A stretch of DNA of 64,000 bases from Pirellulales bacterium. GTDB taxonomy: Bacteria > Planctomycetota > Planctomycetia > Pirellulales > JALHPA01. Below the pieces are notes generated by a model, which worked only from the letters and a program-made list of their open reading frames with translations, made no database searches and was not told where the DNA came from. The DNA lies in NCBI GenBank assembly GCA_033762255.1, contig JANRLT010000028.1, positions 1 to 64,000 of the forward strand, written 5' to 3'. Positions 44,990 to 53,614 of this stretch are shown here, piece by piece. Position 1 is the first letter of the stretch; each line of letters begins with the position of its first letter. A program made the translations under genes and the position numbers.

Positions 44990-46615
44990 ATGTCACAAAC
45001 GCGTTTCTTGCCGCGTAACACCAACCAGGTACGCGGCCTCGCCCAATACGCCATAGACTTTCTGCATCTCCCTCTCCCCCCGGGAGTGGGCCGGGGTGAG
45101 GGTTCCACAGCTCTCCCTCTCCCTCCAAGAGAGGGCCGGGGTGAGGGGCCTCCCGCTTCTTTTTCAATAACTGATTCTCCTGACAACGGTCCTTCGCGCC
45201 GTGTCTTGGACTTGGTCGAAAAATTCTTCCTCGACAGTCTGCTGTGCGGTGTGTCGGCCTTGGCGGCGGGGACCAATGCTCCCACGATTTTGCGGGCCGA
45301 AGCTCTTGATTATCCCGCCCTCAATCCCGCGCGGGGGGCAACCCTGTTTGGTTCTAGCACCCTCGTGCATCCAGAAAAGGCTGTCCTGGCAAACTGTGCC
45401 GCCGTGCGAGAATGGGACAGCAATGGCACTAACTTTGGCTATGACCCCGCGCGGGGAAATACCGCGGGAGAATTTGGTCATAATGACTTTTATCCCGTTG
45501 TGGTCGCTGCCGCCCAACAATGTGGCTGGAACGGCCCTCAATTATTACGGGGAATGCTGGCTCTGGATGAAATCCGTGGCCGCCTCGCGGAGGTTTTTTC
45601 CCTGAAATCCCATAAAATCGACCATGTGGTCCACGGGGCAATCGCCTCCGCCGTGGTCTATGGCGCGGCCTTGGGTTGCACCGTGGACCAGATAGAGTCG
45701 GCGGTGGGCCTGTTTATCGCCCATGCGATCCCGTTTCGGGCAATCCGCCACGGCCAGCAGCTATCCGACAGCAAGGGGGCCTCCGCGGCGATTAGCACGG
45801 AATTGGCCATCCAGGCGGTGCACCGCGCGCAGCGGGGATTTGTGGGTCCGGCGGATATCTTTCGTAATCCCGAGGCGATCTTTTGCCTGTTTGAACGGCC
45901 AGCGCGGCAGGGAGAAAGCCCGTTTGACTTGGAATTAGCCTTGAGCGGCGACGATTTTGCCATCGCTGGCATGCACTTTAAGCTGGGCCTGTACGAGCAC
46001 CAATCGGCGGGAGCGATTCAAGGAGTCTTAGATCTGTTGGCGGCGGAACCAGGGTTGCTGGACAGCGCGGACGCGATCAGCGAAATTTGCGTGACGATTT
46101 ACGAACCCGCTTATCACATTATTTGCGATCCCTACAAATGGCGTCCCGCCACGCGGCAAAGCGCGGATCATTCCTTGCCGTATATCATTGCCACATTACT
46201 GCGAAAAGCGCTGGAACAGCGAACGGCGGATTGGCAAACCCTGATGCTCTTGCCAGAGGATTACTCGACCGTGGCTCTAGGGCACCCCGTGACCCGCGCG
46301 TTGATGGAGCGCGTCAAGCTGGAGCATGGCGGGGCAGAATTTGACCGCCGCTATCCCGAAGGGATTCCCACGCGAGTGGCGATCGCGCATCGGTTATTAG
46401 GAACACTGCAAAGCGAGTTGGTCATGTTTCCGACCGGCCATGCGCGGAACACCGCAGCGCCGCTGGCGGATTTGTTGGCTTACAAGTTCCACGCGTTGGC
46501 CAGCATGGCATCCGGCCAGCCCGGAGAGTTGATCGCGCGGCTGGGAAACATCGCCGGAAAATCCTCGACAGATGTGCGGGCGCTGTATGACTTTCGCATT
46601 CATGGCATGGAGTAA
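44990..46615 (+). CDS. MmgE/PrpD-family dehydratase carrying an in-frame repeat insert
   Basis: Member of the 2-methylcitrate dehydratase/iminodisuccinate epimerase fold family, 541 residues from the ATG at 44990. Family features include the helix VEKFFLDSLLCGVSALAAG, NCAAVREWDSNGTNFGYDP (substrate loop with the catalytic Asp region), HNDFYPVVVAAAQ, HKIDHVVHGAIASAVVYGAALG and YRRYPEG-like EFDRRYPEGIPTRVAI. Residues about 26-54 (LPLPPGVGRGEGSTALPLPPREGRGEG) are not protein-like and are encoded by two copies of a G/C-rich repeat at 45068-45148. No prpB or prpC is adjacent, so 2-methylcitrate is not certain as the substrate. Confidence 0.85.
   Translation: MSQTRFLPRNTNQVRGLAQYAIDFLHLPLPPGVGRGEGSTALPLPPREGRGEGPPASFSITDSPDNGPSRRVLDLVEKFFLDSLLCGVSALAAGTNAPTILRAEALDYPALNPARGATLFGSSTLVHPEKAVLANCAAVREWDSNGTNFGYDPARGNTAGEFGHNDFYPVVVAAAQQCGWNGPQLLRGMLALDEIRGRLAEVFSLKSHKIDHVVHGAIASAVVYGAALGCTVDQIESAVGLFIAHAIPFRAIRHGQQLSDSKGASAAISTELAIQAVHRAQRGFVGPADIFRNPEAIFCLFERPARQGESPFDLELALSGDDFAIAGMHFKLGLYEHQSAGAIQGVLDLLAAEPGLLDSADAISEICVTIYEPAYHIICDPYKWRPATRQSADHSLPYIIATLLRKALEQRTADWQTLMLLPEDYSTVALGHPVTRALMERVKLEHGGAEFDRRYPEGIPTRVAIAHRLLGTLQSELVMFPTGHARNTAAPLADLLAYKFHALASMASGQPGELIARLGNIAGKSSTDVRALYDFRIHGME
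45068..45148. repeat. Two CTCTCCCTCTCC...GGGCCGGGGTGAGG repeats inside a gene
   Basis: Two adjacent copies (45068-45103 and 45112-45148) of a pyrimidine-to-purine element that could fold as a hairpin: CTCCCTCTCCCCCCGGGAGT with GGGCCGGGGTGAGGG, and CTCCCTCTCCCTCCAAGAGA with GGGCCGGGGTGAGGG. They keep the reading frame of the MmgE/PrpD gene. Such repeats are common between genes in other bacteria. Confidence 0.85.
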
Positions 46616-46916
46616 GCTGCCTGTTCAAAGCCACCGAGGCACAAAGACCACAGAGGGTTTCACCGAGAATACAAGAGATACACGCGGGGAGCTAAAATCA
46701 ACCAGGAACTTTCATTGTCATTTGAAATCTAAAATCCCAGATTTGAGTTATGGGAATTGAGATTTATTTTAGGTGTGAATGACTATTCGAATTTAATAGG
46801 ACAAACTATGTAGAGTTGTTCAACCTTATTCTTGTCTGTGAATTCCTCCGCATCCTCAGTGCCTTTGTGGCTTAACCAGATTGTGACTGGAAATCCATTA
46901 CCTGATAGTCACCAGC
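46616..46916. repeat. Second CCACTGAGGC-type inverted repeat pair
   Basis: GCCACCGAGGCACAAAGACC (46630-46649) with CAGAGGGTTTCACCGAG pairs with the inverted copy GAATTCCTCCGCATCCTCAG then TGCCTTTGTGGCTT (46840-46873), separated by about 190 AT-rich bases. It matches the element at 29632-29773. Nothing else is seen in this gap before truB. Confidence 0.7.
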
Positions 46917-47840
46917 ATGTCTCCCCCTTTTGGCATTCTGAATTTACACAAGCCCGCGGGGCAGACCTCGCGGCAGGCGCTGGATCGTGTGACGCGGCTG
47001 TTTCAGCCAGCCAAGGTCGGCCACGCGGGGACGCTCGATCCCCTGGCCACCGGCGTGCTGGTGGCTTGTGTCGGCCAGGCCACGCGCCTGATCGAAGCGG
47101 TGCAGAATATGCCCAAGACCTACCTGGCCGACTTTTTGCTGGGCTGTCACAGCGAGTCTGATGATATCGAGACCCAGGTGACCAAGCTCGAAAACGCCGC
47201 GCGGCCAACGCCAGCGGAATTAGCGGAATTGCTGCCCCGGTTTGTGGGGGAAATTTTGCAAACACCGCCGCAATATTCCGCCATCAAAGTGAACGGCCGC
47301 CGCGCTTATAAAATCGCCCGCAAAGGTCGTGTTGTCAAATTGACGGCGCGGCCCATCATGATTCATCAACTACGAATCACGCATTATGAATTTCCGCGGT
47401 TGCAATTGGAAATACAGTGCGGGTCCGGCACGTATGTGCGGGCCTTGGGCCGGGACTTGGCGGCGGCGGCGGGAACCTCGGCCGTCATGTCCGCGCTGAT
47501 ACGGTCGGCCATCGGCCCCTACCACCTGAGCGGCAGCATATTACCTGACAATTTAACCTGCCAAAACATTCACCAAGTCCTGTTACCAGCGCAAACGGCC
47601 CTGCCAAAGTCGCCACGCGTAACACTGACAGCCGCGGAAATGCGACAAATCTTGGATGGGCAATCGCTGTGCCAATTACAAAATTCGCTGACACCTCCAA
47701 CCCCCGCCGCGACCATCATGGCGGAGGATGACCAGGGGCGGTTGTTTGCAATTTTACGACAAGAGGGTGGAATTTTCACCGTAAAAATGGTTTTTCCCCC
47801 CGCCGAGATGCTGCCTCTGTCGGCCAGGGGAGAAAAATAA
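46917..47840 (+). CDS. truB: tRNA pseudouridine-55 synthase TruB
   Basis: Converts U55 to pseudouridine in the T-loop of tRNAs. The 307-residue product has the family start FGILNLHKPAGQTSRQALDRV, the catalytic GHAGTLDPLATGVL (Asp near residue 43), the RAYKIARKG loop and CGSGTYVRALGRDLAAAAGT. Length and motifs are complete. The ATG at 46917 is preceded by no clear Shine-Dalgarno sequence. No rbfA, infB or rpsO is adjacent, unlike in many other bacteria. Confidence 0.94.
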   Translation: MSPPFGILNLHKPAGQTSRQALDRVTRLFQPAKVGHAGTLDPLATGVLVACVGQATRLIEAVQNMPKTYLADFLLGCHSESDDIETQVTKLENAARPTPAELAELLPRFVGEILQTPPQYSAIKVNGRRAYKIARKGRVVKLTARPIMIHQLRITHYEFPRLQLEIQCGSGTYVRALGRDLAAAAGTSAVMSALIRSAIGPYHLSGSILPDNLTCQNIHQVLLPAQTALPKSPRVTLTAAEMRQILDGQSLCQLQNSLTPPTPAATIMAEDDQGRLFAILRQEGGIFTVKMVFPPAEMLPLSARGEK

Positions 47841-47982
47841 AATTTCACGGCAGAGCCCTTTTCCCTAGGCAAAGCGGGCGGGATGCGTTATCAAAAGGGA
47901 AATTAGCGGTAACATAACGCCATCAATTTCGCTACCACATGGAAGCGTGGCTTACACTTTGATTCCTCATTAGGAGTGTGTG

Positions 47983-49119
47983 ATGAAACAGAACAACGGT
48001 ATTCAATGGTTGCGTCAGTCGTGGTTGGTAAGTCTGGCGCTCGGATGCGTGATGACGCTGGCCGTGGGTTGTGGCGGCGGTGGTGGTAAAGCGGGGGGCG
48101 GGGGAACACCGGTAAAGGCTAGCTTTCCCGATTCACCTGAAGGGACCGTCAAATTGCTGATGGACTCCACGGCTGATGGAGATCTAGAGGTCTTTTGGCA
48201 GGCTCTCCCCGCCAAACACCAGGGGGAAGTCAAGGAAGTGATCAAATTGTTTGCCGACAAGGCCGATCCCGAATTGTACGACAAGGGGATGGCGCTGGTG
48301 GGTAAATTGGTTGCCACGGCCAAGGACAAAAAGGACTTTATCCTGAATAGCTCGATGCTGAAGCAAGGGAAAATCGATCCCAAAGACGCTAGTGCCGCTT
48401 TTGATGCGATCACCGGAATGCTGGAATCGATCACCACCAGCGATTTGAAGACTGTTGCCGGGTTAAAGACCCTCGACCCCGAGGCGTTCCTGAATGACTT
48501 TGGCAAGGGGATGACCACCTCGTTTGCCAATATCCAAAAGTTGCAAACGCAAGCTGGCAAAGCGGATCCCCTGGCCGCCATGAAAAACGCCAAAATCTCA
48601 GTAAAGGATAAAACCGCCGACAAAGCGACTGTGGTCGTGGAACAAGAAGGCCAGGAACCCTCCACATCCACCTGGATCAAGGTGGAAAGCAAGTGGCTTC
48701 CCGAATCGATGATGAAGGACTGGGACAAAAGCATGGCCGATGCCAAGCAACAAATTAGTTCTATCAAAATTGAGCCGGATCAAAAGAAAATGGCCTTAAC
48801 CCAAATCGAATCCGCCAATCAATTGGTCGATTCCTTTGCCAAGGCAAAAACCCAAGAAGAATTTGATGGTGCGCTGCAGGGTGCCATGTTCCAAGCCATG
48901 ATGATGGCCGGTCCCCTGATGGGTGGCGGGGCTGGTCCGGATAACGGCCCTCCAGGGGACTTTGGACCCCCACCGGGCAACTTTGGGCCGCCTGGTGATT
49001 TTGGACCTCCGGGCGATTTCAAATCAAATGAAATTCCCCCGCCAGATTCAAGTTCCGCTCCTCCCGCCGACTCCGGTGACGCTACTCAGCCCGAGAGCTC
49101 CACCAGCGGCGATAAGTAG
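47983..49119 (+). CDS. Lipoprotein with a Gly/Pro/Asp repeat tail, function unknown
   Basis: A 378-residue predicted lipoprotein. The ATG at 47983 has AGGAG 6 bases upstream, which decides it against the GTG one codon earlier. The signal LVSLALGCVMTLAVGCGGGGG ends in a lipobox-like LAVGC. The central 280 residues are charged and probably helical (KHQGEVKEVIKLFADKADPELYD and others), resembling the exported DUF3313-like or stress-type bodies only loosely, so I assign no family. The C-terminus is a low-complexity tract with four G-P-P-G-D/N-F units (about 320-350), then a Pro/Ser/Ala tail. It stands alone. Confidence 0.75.
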   Translation: MKQNNGIQWLRQSWLVSLALGCVMTLAVGCGGGGGKAGGGGTPVKASFPDSPEGTVKLLMDSTADGDLEVFWQALPAKHQGEVKEVIKLFADKADPELYDKGMALVGKLVATAKDKKDFILNSSMLKQGKIDPKDASAAFDAITGMLESITTSDLKTVAGLKTLDPEAFLNDFGKGMTTSFANIQKLQTQAGKADPLAAMKNAKISVKDKTADKATVVVEQEGQEPSTSTWIKVESKWLPESMMKDWDKSMADAKQQISSIKIEPDQKKMALTQIESANQLVDSFAKAKTQEEFDGALQGAMFQAMMMAGPLMGGGAGPDNGPPGDFGPPPGNFGPPGDFGPPGDFKSNEIPPPDSSSAPPADSGDATQPESSTSGDK

Positions 49120-49383
49120 TGGATGAATCGGGCCTTTGGCCCGCAGCGGCATTCTGGCGAATGCCATGATGGCTCCGTAGCGGAACTTGCAAAAGTTCCA
49201 CGATTTAAAACCGTAGCGGAACTTGCAAAAGTTCCGCTACAACTTTGCGCAAGTTGCAAAAAGTTCCGTGCGATTCGACCAATAGCGGAATTTGCAATAA
49301 TTCCCTGGGCTTTGAAATCGCAATACTCGGCATACTGGCGAATGTGGCTACGATTAAAATTACTGGCGAATACCGCGACGCCG
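49120..49383. repeat. Palindromic repeat array between the lipoprotein and ftsK genes
   Basis: From the left: ATCGGGCCTTTGGCCCGC (49127-49144), GGCATTCTGGCGAATGCC (49148-49165), unit A GTAGCGGAAC with TTGCAAAAGTTCC at 49178-49200 and 49213-49236, and a diverged third copy ending near 49268. It also holds AGCGGAATTTGCAATAATTCC at 49284-49304. The same units, in similar order, fill 52839-53110. Confidence 0.8.
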
Positions 49384-52300
49384 CTATACCTCCTCATCTT
49401 CTTCCAGATCTTCCTCATCACAATCTTCCTCCTCTTCCCATTCTTCGGCCTCATCCTGTTCAGCCACGTCGTCATCCTCTTCGCTGTCAGTCTCGTCGTA
49501 GTAATCGGTGCTGTTTTCTTCCGCAATTTCCGCTGTGGCTGGGTCGTCAGCTAACATTTCATCTTCCTCAGTGAAGGATGAATCTCCGGCGGGATCCAGT
49601 TCTTCCCAGGGGGTTGGCTGATAGCTAGTCCGACTACAATTTAGGTCACGCGTGCTGATACTGCCCAGTGGCTGTGCCGCCAGTTCGGCCACTTTGGGCG
49701 TGCCCAATGGTTCGCTCGCGGCCGATTGATGGGAGGAATGAATTTGGAATTTCCGTCCTCCCGGTCCGGCAAGAGCGCTGTTGGATACCGTTTCACGGGG
49801 GGGTGGAGAAATTGGCCGCGCGTGGGGGAGCGCGTTTTCTCGCGGCGCGGAACCTGGCAAGGGCATGACAGTCGCCTGGCGGATGGGGCCCCGCGGACCT
49901 CCCCCCTCGCCACCATTCTGGCCCCGTCCGTCTGCTGGATGATCCCCTCCACCCGCTCCGCCATTAGAAAAGCGTTCCGGGAGGATTCGATTCGCTTTGG
50001 GAGGGTTAGCGGTGGTTTTGGCAACTGGCGAAGGGGCAACCGTGGCAGGGGTTTCAGTTTCATTCCCCATCAGTTCATTCCACTGTTCGATCGTTAGCAG
50101 CACCTCGCGGGCGTTGGAGCCGTTGTACTCGCCCACGACCCCGTCTTCGGCCATAAAGTCGACCATGCGGGCCGCGCGGCCATAGCCGATTCCCAGCGCC
50201 CGTTGCAACAGCGACACGCTGCCGCGCCCTTCGCGAATGACAATTTCAACCGCTGACTCGTACAAGTCGTCGCGGCTTTTGATTCGCTCGCGGACGTCGC
50301 CGGTTTGCTGATCCTTGCTTTTGAGTTGGACCAGTTCCTTCACAAACTCTGGCTCGCTGGTGCCGACAAAGTCCACCACGCGATTAATTTCGTCATCGCT
50401 CAGGTACGTCCCCTGTCCGCGCAACAAATTGCTGGTGCCGGGCCACAAAAACAGCAAGTCACCATTGCCCAGAAGTTTATCCGCCCCCATTTCGTCCAGC
50501 ACCACGCGGCTATCCGTCCGGCTAGCGACCTGAAAGGCGATCCGCGCGGGCAAGTTCGATTTAATAAGCCCCGTGATGACATCCACGGTCGGCTTTTGCG
50601 TGGCCAAGATCAAATGGATGCCGACCGCCCGGCTTTTTTGGGCCAGCCGGATGATATGCTGTTCGACTTCCTTGCCGGCGGTCATCATCAGGTCCGCCAT
50701 TTCGTCCGCCACAATGACAATAAACGGCAGCGTCCGGGGAATGCTGGCCCATTCCTCTTCATTTTCGGGACGCAAGCGGTCGCGAAGTTCTTCATCCCCC
50801 AGTTGATTATAGACCGAAATATGCCGCACCCCCGCGCGGGCCAAGAGCGCGTAGCGTTCCTCCATTTTCTCGACCGCCCAAGCCAAGATCGCCTCGGCTT
50901 TGCGCATGTCGGTGACGACGGGATGCATCAGATGCGGCAGTTTTTTGTACGGGCTGAGCTCGACCATTTTAGGGTCGATCATCAGCATTTTGACCTCGTC
51001 GGGGCGGCGGGTCATCAGCATCGAAACGATAATCGAATTCAGGCAGACGCTTTTTCCCGTGCCTGTCCGTCCCGCGATCAGCAAATGCGGCAACGTCGTC
51101 AAATCAACCGTCAGCGGATTGCCCGCAACGTCCTTTCCTAAAAAGATCGGGATTTTCATCTTTTTGGATTTGCCGTTGGTCTCCTCGATGACCTCGCGCA
51201 GACGGACCAACTGCCGCTCGTTATTGGGGACCTCGATCCCCACGGTGTTTTTGCCGGGGATCGGCGCGACAATCCGCACGCTGGGAACGCGCAGGGCAAT
51301 CGCCAGGTCATCCGCCAGGTTGGTAATCTTGGCTAGACGCAACCCGGCTTCCAACTCGACCTCGTACTGGGCGATGACCGGCCCAGTCTCGATTTCGACC
51401 ACTTTGACGTTAAAACCAAAGTCGGCAAACGTCTTTTCGATTTGCTTGGCCTTGACGCGGACTTCTTTTTCGTGCTCTTCCTTATAAACGGCTTCGTTGG
51501 GCAAGAGCAGTTCGATCGATGGCAGTTCATACTCGGTCGCGTTGGTCTGGCGGCTGGCGGCCTCCAACTCTTGGATCACCCGGTCACGGTCGGCGTTTTT
51601 GAGGTTTTTTATCGGGACCGGCGCGGCGGAGGGTTTGGGCGTGTTGCCAGCCGTCGCGGGAGCAATAGCGGTGGTCGCCACCGTAGAATCGACTTCGTCG
51701 GTTGACTCCTCGGCGGTTTCTTCCAATTCCTCGCTTTCCACTTCTTCCGTCAATTCTGCTACAGCGGGCGGGGACTGTTTGACCGCTTTGCCGCGGATTT
51801 TGATTGCCGGATCGGATATTTCGGTCTCTTCCCGAGTTACGGCGGGATCAAGTTCCCGCGCGGGTTTCGATTTGAGATTGACCTTTGGCGGGGGGGCCTC
51901 GCCAGACGCCGCGGCTAGTTCTTCCGCGGCCAGCTCCACATCGGTCGCGGGGCGCTTCGGCCTGTTAGCCAGCATCCGACTGGTCAAATTTCCCGAAACT
52001 TGCAACGATTTTCGCCCCACCACGGCTAGCCCCTTGGCCGGTGGCCCCATGATCAATGCCGCCAGGCGGACCAGCACATAATCGGTGCACAGTAGCAGTC
52101 CGGCTATAATCATGCTGAGGGTAAACAGATACGAACCGACACTGGCAAAGTGGCTTTCCAGCCAACCCCGTCCGGCAGCCCCCAAAATTCCCCCCGGCCC
52201 AATCAACGGTCCGTTCCACGCGGGAGAAACCAGCGCGCTGAGCGTGCAAATGCCCGCCAGGGCCAGCGTCCAGCCAATCGCCCGCAGCCACGGTTCGGTG

Positions 52301-52569
52301 ATTTCGTAACGGGCCAAGAGGAACAAATCCAGCACCACTAGCGACAACAGCAAAAAATAGACGCCCAGGCCAAAGTTGGTAAACAACCGGTCCGCCGCGT
52401 AGGCCCCCACCCAGCCACAGGCGTTGTGAATTTGTGCGGATTGGGGGAAGGTGGCGGTCTGGGGGGGGTCAGTGGGGGAGTAGCTAAAGATGGCCAAGCC
52501 CAAGAAGATGCAAACGACCAGGAGCGCCAGGGCAAAGAGGTCCCGCTTGGGATTGCGTGGGGAAATCAT
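49384..52569 (-). CDS. ftsK: DNA translocase FtsK/SpoIIIE with a long acidic tail
   Basis: Membrane-anchored motor that segregates chromosome termini at the division septum. The start taken is the ATG at 52569 (MISPRNPKRDLFALALLVVC), giving 1061 residues; a distant ATG at 52644 is less likely. Four membrane segments are within the first 170 residues, then an acidic Pro-rich linker, the alpha/beta motor with Walker A GRTGTGKSVCLNS and Walker B FIVIVADEMADLM, and the DNA-reading gamma domain (VSLLQRALGIGYGRAARMVDFM). Beyond gamma, where the family usually ends, there are about 227 more residues, first Gly/Pro/Ala-rich, finally a run of Glu and Asp. The tail is unusual. Confidence 0.93.
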   Translation of the reverse strand: MISPRNPKRDLFALALLVVCIFLGLAIFSYSPTDPPQTATFPQSAQIHNACGWVGAYAADRLFTNFGLGVYFLLLSLVVLDLFLLARYEITEPWLRAIGWTLALAGICTLSALVSPAWNGPLIGPGGILGAAGRGWLESHFASVGSYLFTLSMIIAGLLLCTDYVLVRLAALIMGPPAKGLAVVGRKSLQVSGNLTSRMLANRPKRPATDVELAAEELAAASGEAPPPKVNLKSKPARELDPAVTREETEISDPAIKIRGKAVKQSPPAVAELTEEVESEELEETAEESTDEVDSTVATTAIAPATAGNTPKPSAAPVPIKNLKNADRDRVIQELEAASRQTNATEYELPSIELLLPNEAVYKEEHEKEVRVKAKQIEKTFADFGFNVKVVEIETGPVIAQYEVELEAGLRLAKITNLADDLAIALRVPSVRIVAPIPGKNTVGIEVPNNERQLVRLREVIEETNGKSKKMKIPIFLGKDVAGNPLTVDLTTLPHLLIAGRTGTGKSVCLNSIIVSMLMTRRPDEVKMLMIDPKMVELSPYKKLPHLMHPVVTDMRKAEAILAWAVEKMEERYALLARAGVRHISVYNQLGDEELRDRLRPENEEEWASIPRTLPFIVIVADEMADLMMTAGKEVEQHIIRLAQKSRAVGIHLILATQKPTVDVITGLIKSNLPARIAFQVASRTDSRVVLDEMGADKLLGNGDLLFLWPGTSNLLRGQGTYLSDDEINRVVDFVGTSEPEFVKELVQLKSKDQQTGDVRERIKSRDDLYESAVEIVIREGRGSVSLLQRALGIGYGRAARMVDFMAEDGVVGEYNGSNAREVLLTIEQWNELMGNETETPATVAPSPVAKTTANPPKANRILPERFSNGGAGGGDHPADGRGQNGGEGGGPRGPIRQATVMPLPGSAPRENALPHARPISPPPRETVSNSALAGPGGRKFQIHSSHQSAASEPLGTPKVAELAAQPLGSISTRDLNCSRTSYQPTPWEELDPAGDSSFTEEDEMLADDPATAEIAEENSTDYYDETDSEEDDDVAEQDEAEEWEEEEDCDEEDLEEDEEV

Positions 52570-53243
52570 GGGTCGCGCTGTATAAATTACCAGATTTGGT
52601 GGGGGCGCGTCCCTGCCCAGGGCAAATTCCGTGGTGTCAACCAAAGTTATCGTCGTACGCCAGTTGTGGGCGGAACTATTTTGGCTAAAGCTGGCTAACC
52701 GGTTTTTTTAGCAAGGTTTGGTTAATCCGGCATGAATGATGATTGGCACTATAAAAAAGATGCGGGCCGGAATGTTCCGGTCCGCCGTCTGTGTTTTAGC
52801 CCGCTGCGTTATCAGCCCGCAACGTCAGCAAGGGAGACGTAGCGGCATTCGCCAGAATGCCACTGCGGGCCATAGGCCCGACCGATCCCAGCCTAGGGCA
52901 AGCGCAGCGTCGCCCTAGGTCTAATGCAAAGTAAAATTGTCAGGGCCACAGGCCCGATTCATCCGTTGCGACCAACAATCTTTTAGCACCTGAGGAACTT
53001 TTGCAAGTTCCACTACGATGCCGTCCCTTGGGAAGCGGGCTAAAGCCAGTACCACGTAATGCGGAACTTTTGCAAGTTCCGCTACGGAACAGCATTTCTG
53101 GACGTAGCGGCATTTGCCAGAATGCCGAACAAGTTCGTTACAAAGTCCATCCGCTATTCGTGCGAACCTGGACCATATCAACGTTGTCCATAGCTACGGA
53201 AATCCCGAGTACACCACCAAAAACCCCGTAAATTGCAGGCTCG
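52570..53243. repeat. Repeat-filled gap upstream of the cimA leader
   Basis: After the ftsK start region come CAGCCCGC-type elements (52798-52834), unit B GTAGCGGCATTCGCCAGAATG (52839-52859), the CCTAGGGC-N12-GCCCTAGG element (52892-52919, identical to 17324-17351) and CAGGGCCACAGGCCCGATTC (52942-52961). These are followed by inverted unit A copies GGAACTTTTGCAAGTTCC (52995-53012 and 53062-53079) and unit B again near 53103-53124. No frame looks coding. The array ends about 120 bases before the leader promoter. Confidence 0.75.
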
Positions 53244-53272
53244 TTGACAGTTTTGCGAAAGCAAGGTATGCT
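53244..53272 (+). promoter_or_regulatory. Sigma-70-type promoter of the cimA leader
   Basis: A perfect -35 TTGACA (53244-53249), a 17-base spacer and -10 TATGCT (53267-53272). This is the best promoter match I found in the window. Transcription would begin near 53279, a few bases before the leader peptide ATG at 53291, and run into the attenuator hairpin and then cimA. Confidence 0.8.
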
Positions 53273-53290
53273 TTTTTAAGATTCAACATT

Positions 53291-53404
53291 ATGGAATTTT
53301 TCATGCAACTCATTGGCAAATTCACCGATCTGAGTAATCCTCCACACCCAAATTCCACGCAACAGGTGGTAGTGGATATTCGAATTATTATCATTCCAGC
53401 TTAA
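53291..53404 (+). CDS. Leader peptide of the cimA attenuator (Val/Ile-rich)
   Basis: A 37-codon frame whose last 12 codons are Val-Val-Val-Asp-Ile-Arg-Ile-Ile-Ile-Ile-Pro-Ala (GTG GTA GTG GAT ATT CGA, ATT ATT ATC ATT CCA GCT) and then TAA. Three valine and five isoleucine codons just before the stop recall the enterobacterial ilv leader, which has V-V-x-x-V-V-V-I-I-I-P-P. Translation may begin at 53291 or at the ATG at 53303, which has GGAA 6-7 bases upstream. The peptide itself probably has no function; its translation rate would sense charged Ile-tRNA and Val-tRNA. The frame is open further upstream, but the promoter position rules out those codons. Confidence 0.8.
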   Translation: MEFFMQLIGKFTDLSNPPHPNSTQQVVVDIRIIIIPA

Positions 53405-53405
53405 T

Positions 53406-53477
53406 CGCGGGGAGTTTGCCGACGCTACTTGACTGACATACCTTCACCCCGCGGTCCCAGTGGACGCGGGGTTTTTT
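53406..53477 (+). terminator. Attenuator: terminator with competing antiterminator
   Basis: Terminator: CCCCGCGGTCC (53447-53457), loop CAGT, GGACGCGGGG (53462-53471), a 10-bp stem with one bulged G, followed by TTTTTT (53472-53477). Antiterminator: CGCGGGG at 53406-53412, 1 base after the leader stop codon, is identical to the terminator's 3' arm and complementary to its 5' arm (53447-53453). A ribosome that reaches the stop codon would cover 53406-53412 and let the terminator form; one stalled on the Val/Ile codons would leave it free to pair with 53447-53453 and allow read-through into cimA. Confidence 0.8.
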
Positions 53478-53499
53478 ATTTGATGTTTTGCCTCATACC

Positions 53500-53523
53500 G
53501 TAGCGGAACTTGCCAACGTTCCG
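53500..53523. repeat. Single unit A repeat between attenuator and cimA
   Basis: GTAGCGGAACTTGCCAACG then TTCCG, a copy of the repeat at 6656 and 49178, 23 bases past the terminator T run. GCGAATTCCGCTAC (53560-53573) is a related partial copy. Both lie in the untranslated region before the cimA ATG. Confidence 0.75.
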
Positions 53524-53614
53524 ATTAAATGACCTCTTCAATCAAACCCTGAATTTTAGCGAATTCCGCTACACTTTCATTTCCAGACTCCCCCCAACCC
53601 ACCTAGGCAGCAGC

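Noticed and set aside
49123-49574. Plus-strand frames of 109 and 143 codons opposite the ftsK 3' end
   Set aside because: They are the reverse of the repeat array and the acidic ftsK tail; no independent coding signal.
53114-53290. 96-codon version of the cimA leader frame
   Set aside because: The extra 59 codons run through repeats and the promoter; transcription would start after them.
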